Below, one piece after another: positions 63,545-64,000 of a stretch of 64,000 bases of DNA (its first letter is position 1; every line of letters starts with the position of its first letter). A program made the translations under genes and the position numbers. The notes beneath the pieces were generated by a model. That model had not been told where the DNA came from. It saw only the letters and a program-made list of their open reading frames with translations, and did no database searches. Origin of the DNA: Crossiella sp. CA-258035 (GTDB lineage: Bacteria > Actinomycetota > Actinomycetes > Mycobacteriales > Pseudonocardiaceae); assembly GCF_030064675.1 (NCBI RefSeq), contig NZ_CP116413.1, forward strand, positions 6,480,001 to 6,544,000, in the 5' to 3' direction.

Positions 63545-64000
63545 GACAACACCTCCGCCAACTGCTCGCCGACCCGCGTCGCGGCGGCCGTCATGATGTC
63601 CAGGTTCCCGGCGTACGGCGGCAGGAAGTCCCCCGCGCCCTCCACCTCCAGGAACACCGTCACCCGAGCCATGCCGCCGGTCGCCGGGCTGGGATCGTCG
63701 TACTGGGGTTCGTTGAGCAGCCGGTAGCCGGGCACGTACCCGGCGATCTCCTCGGCCATGGCCAGCACCGAGGCGGTGATCGCGGCCCGGTCGGCGTCCT
63801 CGGGGATCGCGCAGAACACGGTGTCCCGCATGACCATCGGCGGATCGGCCGGGTTGAGCACGATGATCGCCTTGCCGCGTTCCGCGCCGCCGATCCGCTC
63901 GATGCCGCTGGCGGTGGTGCGGGTGAACTCGTCGATGTTGGCCCTGGTGCCGGGCCCGGCGGAGACCGAGGCAACGCTGGCCACGATCTCGGCGTAGCGC
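63541..64000 (-). CDS. hsaG: acylating acetaldehyde/propionaldehyde dehydrogenase HsaG, C-terminal part
   Basis: The gene runs off the right edge; 153 residues are visible starting [20 protein letters not shown], the family segment before the active-site region, and ending in the dimerisation domain. It receives the aldehyde from HsaF directly and makes acyl-CoA. The active cysteine lies outside the window. The next gene upstream in this operon (often hsaE) is also not visible. Confidence 0.88.
   Translation of the reverse strand, partial: RYAEIVASVASVSAGPGTRANIDEFTRTTASGIERIGGAERGKAIIVLNPADPPMVMRDTVFCAIPEDADRAAITASVLAMAEEIAGYVPGYRLLNEPQYDDPSPATGGMARVTVFLEVEGAGDFLPPYAGNLDIMTAAATRVGEQLAEVLS

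Overview
The window is very GC-rich chromosomal DNA (apart from a visibly AT-richer patch near 35.8-36.6 kb) with GTG/TTG starts, stop/start overlaps (GTGA, ATGA, TGATG) and actinobacterial gene families: phosphatidylinositol-mannoside synthesis, IdeR-type iron box, KstR2/Hsa steroid catabolism, HelD, EF-G2 and bacterial NO synthase. It fits a mycolic-acid-free or related actinomycete of the Pseudonocardiaceae kind; the genus cannot be fixed from sequence alone. No rRNA, tRNA, CRISPR array or insertion sequence was recognised.

Region 1 (1-13.1 kb) is a conserved core block with the same gene content as the Mycobacterium tuberculosis Rv2606c-Rv2614c neighbourhood: pdxS, a PNPOx-like protein, EF-G2, two tandem bPH2-like membrane proteins, then the minus-strand PIM operon HIT-pgsA-patA-pimA, a PEP-synthase/rifampin-phosphotransferase-like enzyme and thrS. 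patA carries an apparent 1-nt frameshift.

Region 2 (13.1-34.2 kb) is mixed: TetR, a RibD/DHFR-like reductase, an iron-box-controlled heme oxygenase, a LysR regulator, a small secreted double-psi barrel protein, an alpha/beta hydrolase, an MFS exporter with a repetitive tail, a membrane STAND-like protein with a ruined P-loop, NO synthase, and an ECF sigma factor with a SnoaL-like extension. Two minus-strand promoters 11 kb apart (upstream of the DHFR-like gene and of doxX) are matching 53-bp elements and look like targets of that sigma factor. A second ECF gene overlaps an M48 metallopeptidase gene. HelD and a large acyl-CoA dehydrogenase follow.

Region 3 (34.1-38.7 kb) is an accessory patch: fused remnants of a divergent MerR/SDR pair that lost both 5' ends, an NmrA-type gene driven by a MerR-type 19-bp-spacer promoter, and a three-gene, overlapping, low-GC cassette encoding a small protein, a DUF6879 protein and an NB-ARC/TPR STAND NTPase. 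This cassette is the best candidate for an undescribed signalling or defence system in the window.

Region 4 (38.6-49.6 kb) has an ABC-F protein, an Xaa-Pro aminopeptidase and a full minus-strand hydroxyproline catabolic operon (three-subunit D-hydroxyproline dehydrogenase, epimerase, deaminase, alpha-ketoglutarate semialdehyde dehydrogenase) under an XRE-cupin regulator, then a phosphotriesterase-like gene. Two large palindromes fill the gap at 49.6-49.95 kb.

Region 5 (50-64 kb) is a compact steroid ring-degradation cluster: fadA6, kstR2, ipdF, fadE30 diverging from fadD3, an enoyl-CoA hydratase gene and fadE31-33 across a promoter holding a perfect KstR2 box, followed by the converging hsaG-F-A-D-C-B operon. 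Together these open rings A/B of the steroid nucleus and degrade the remaining propionate-bearing C/D rings to central metabolites.
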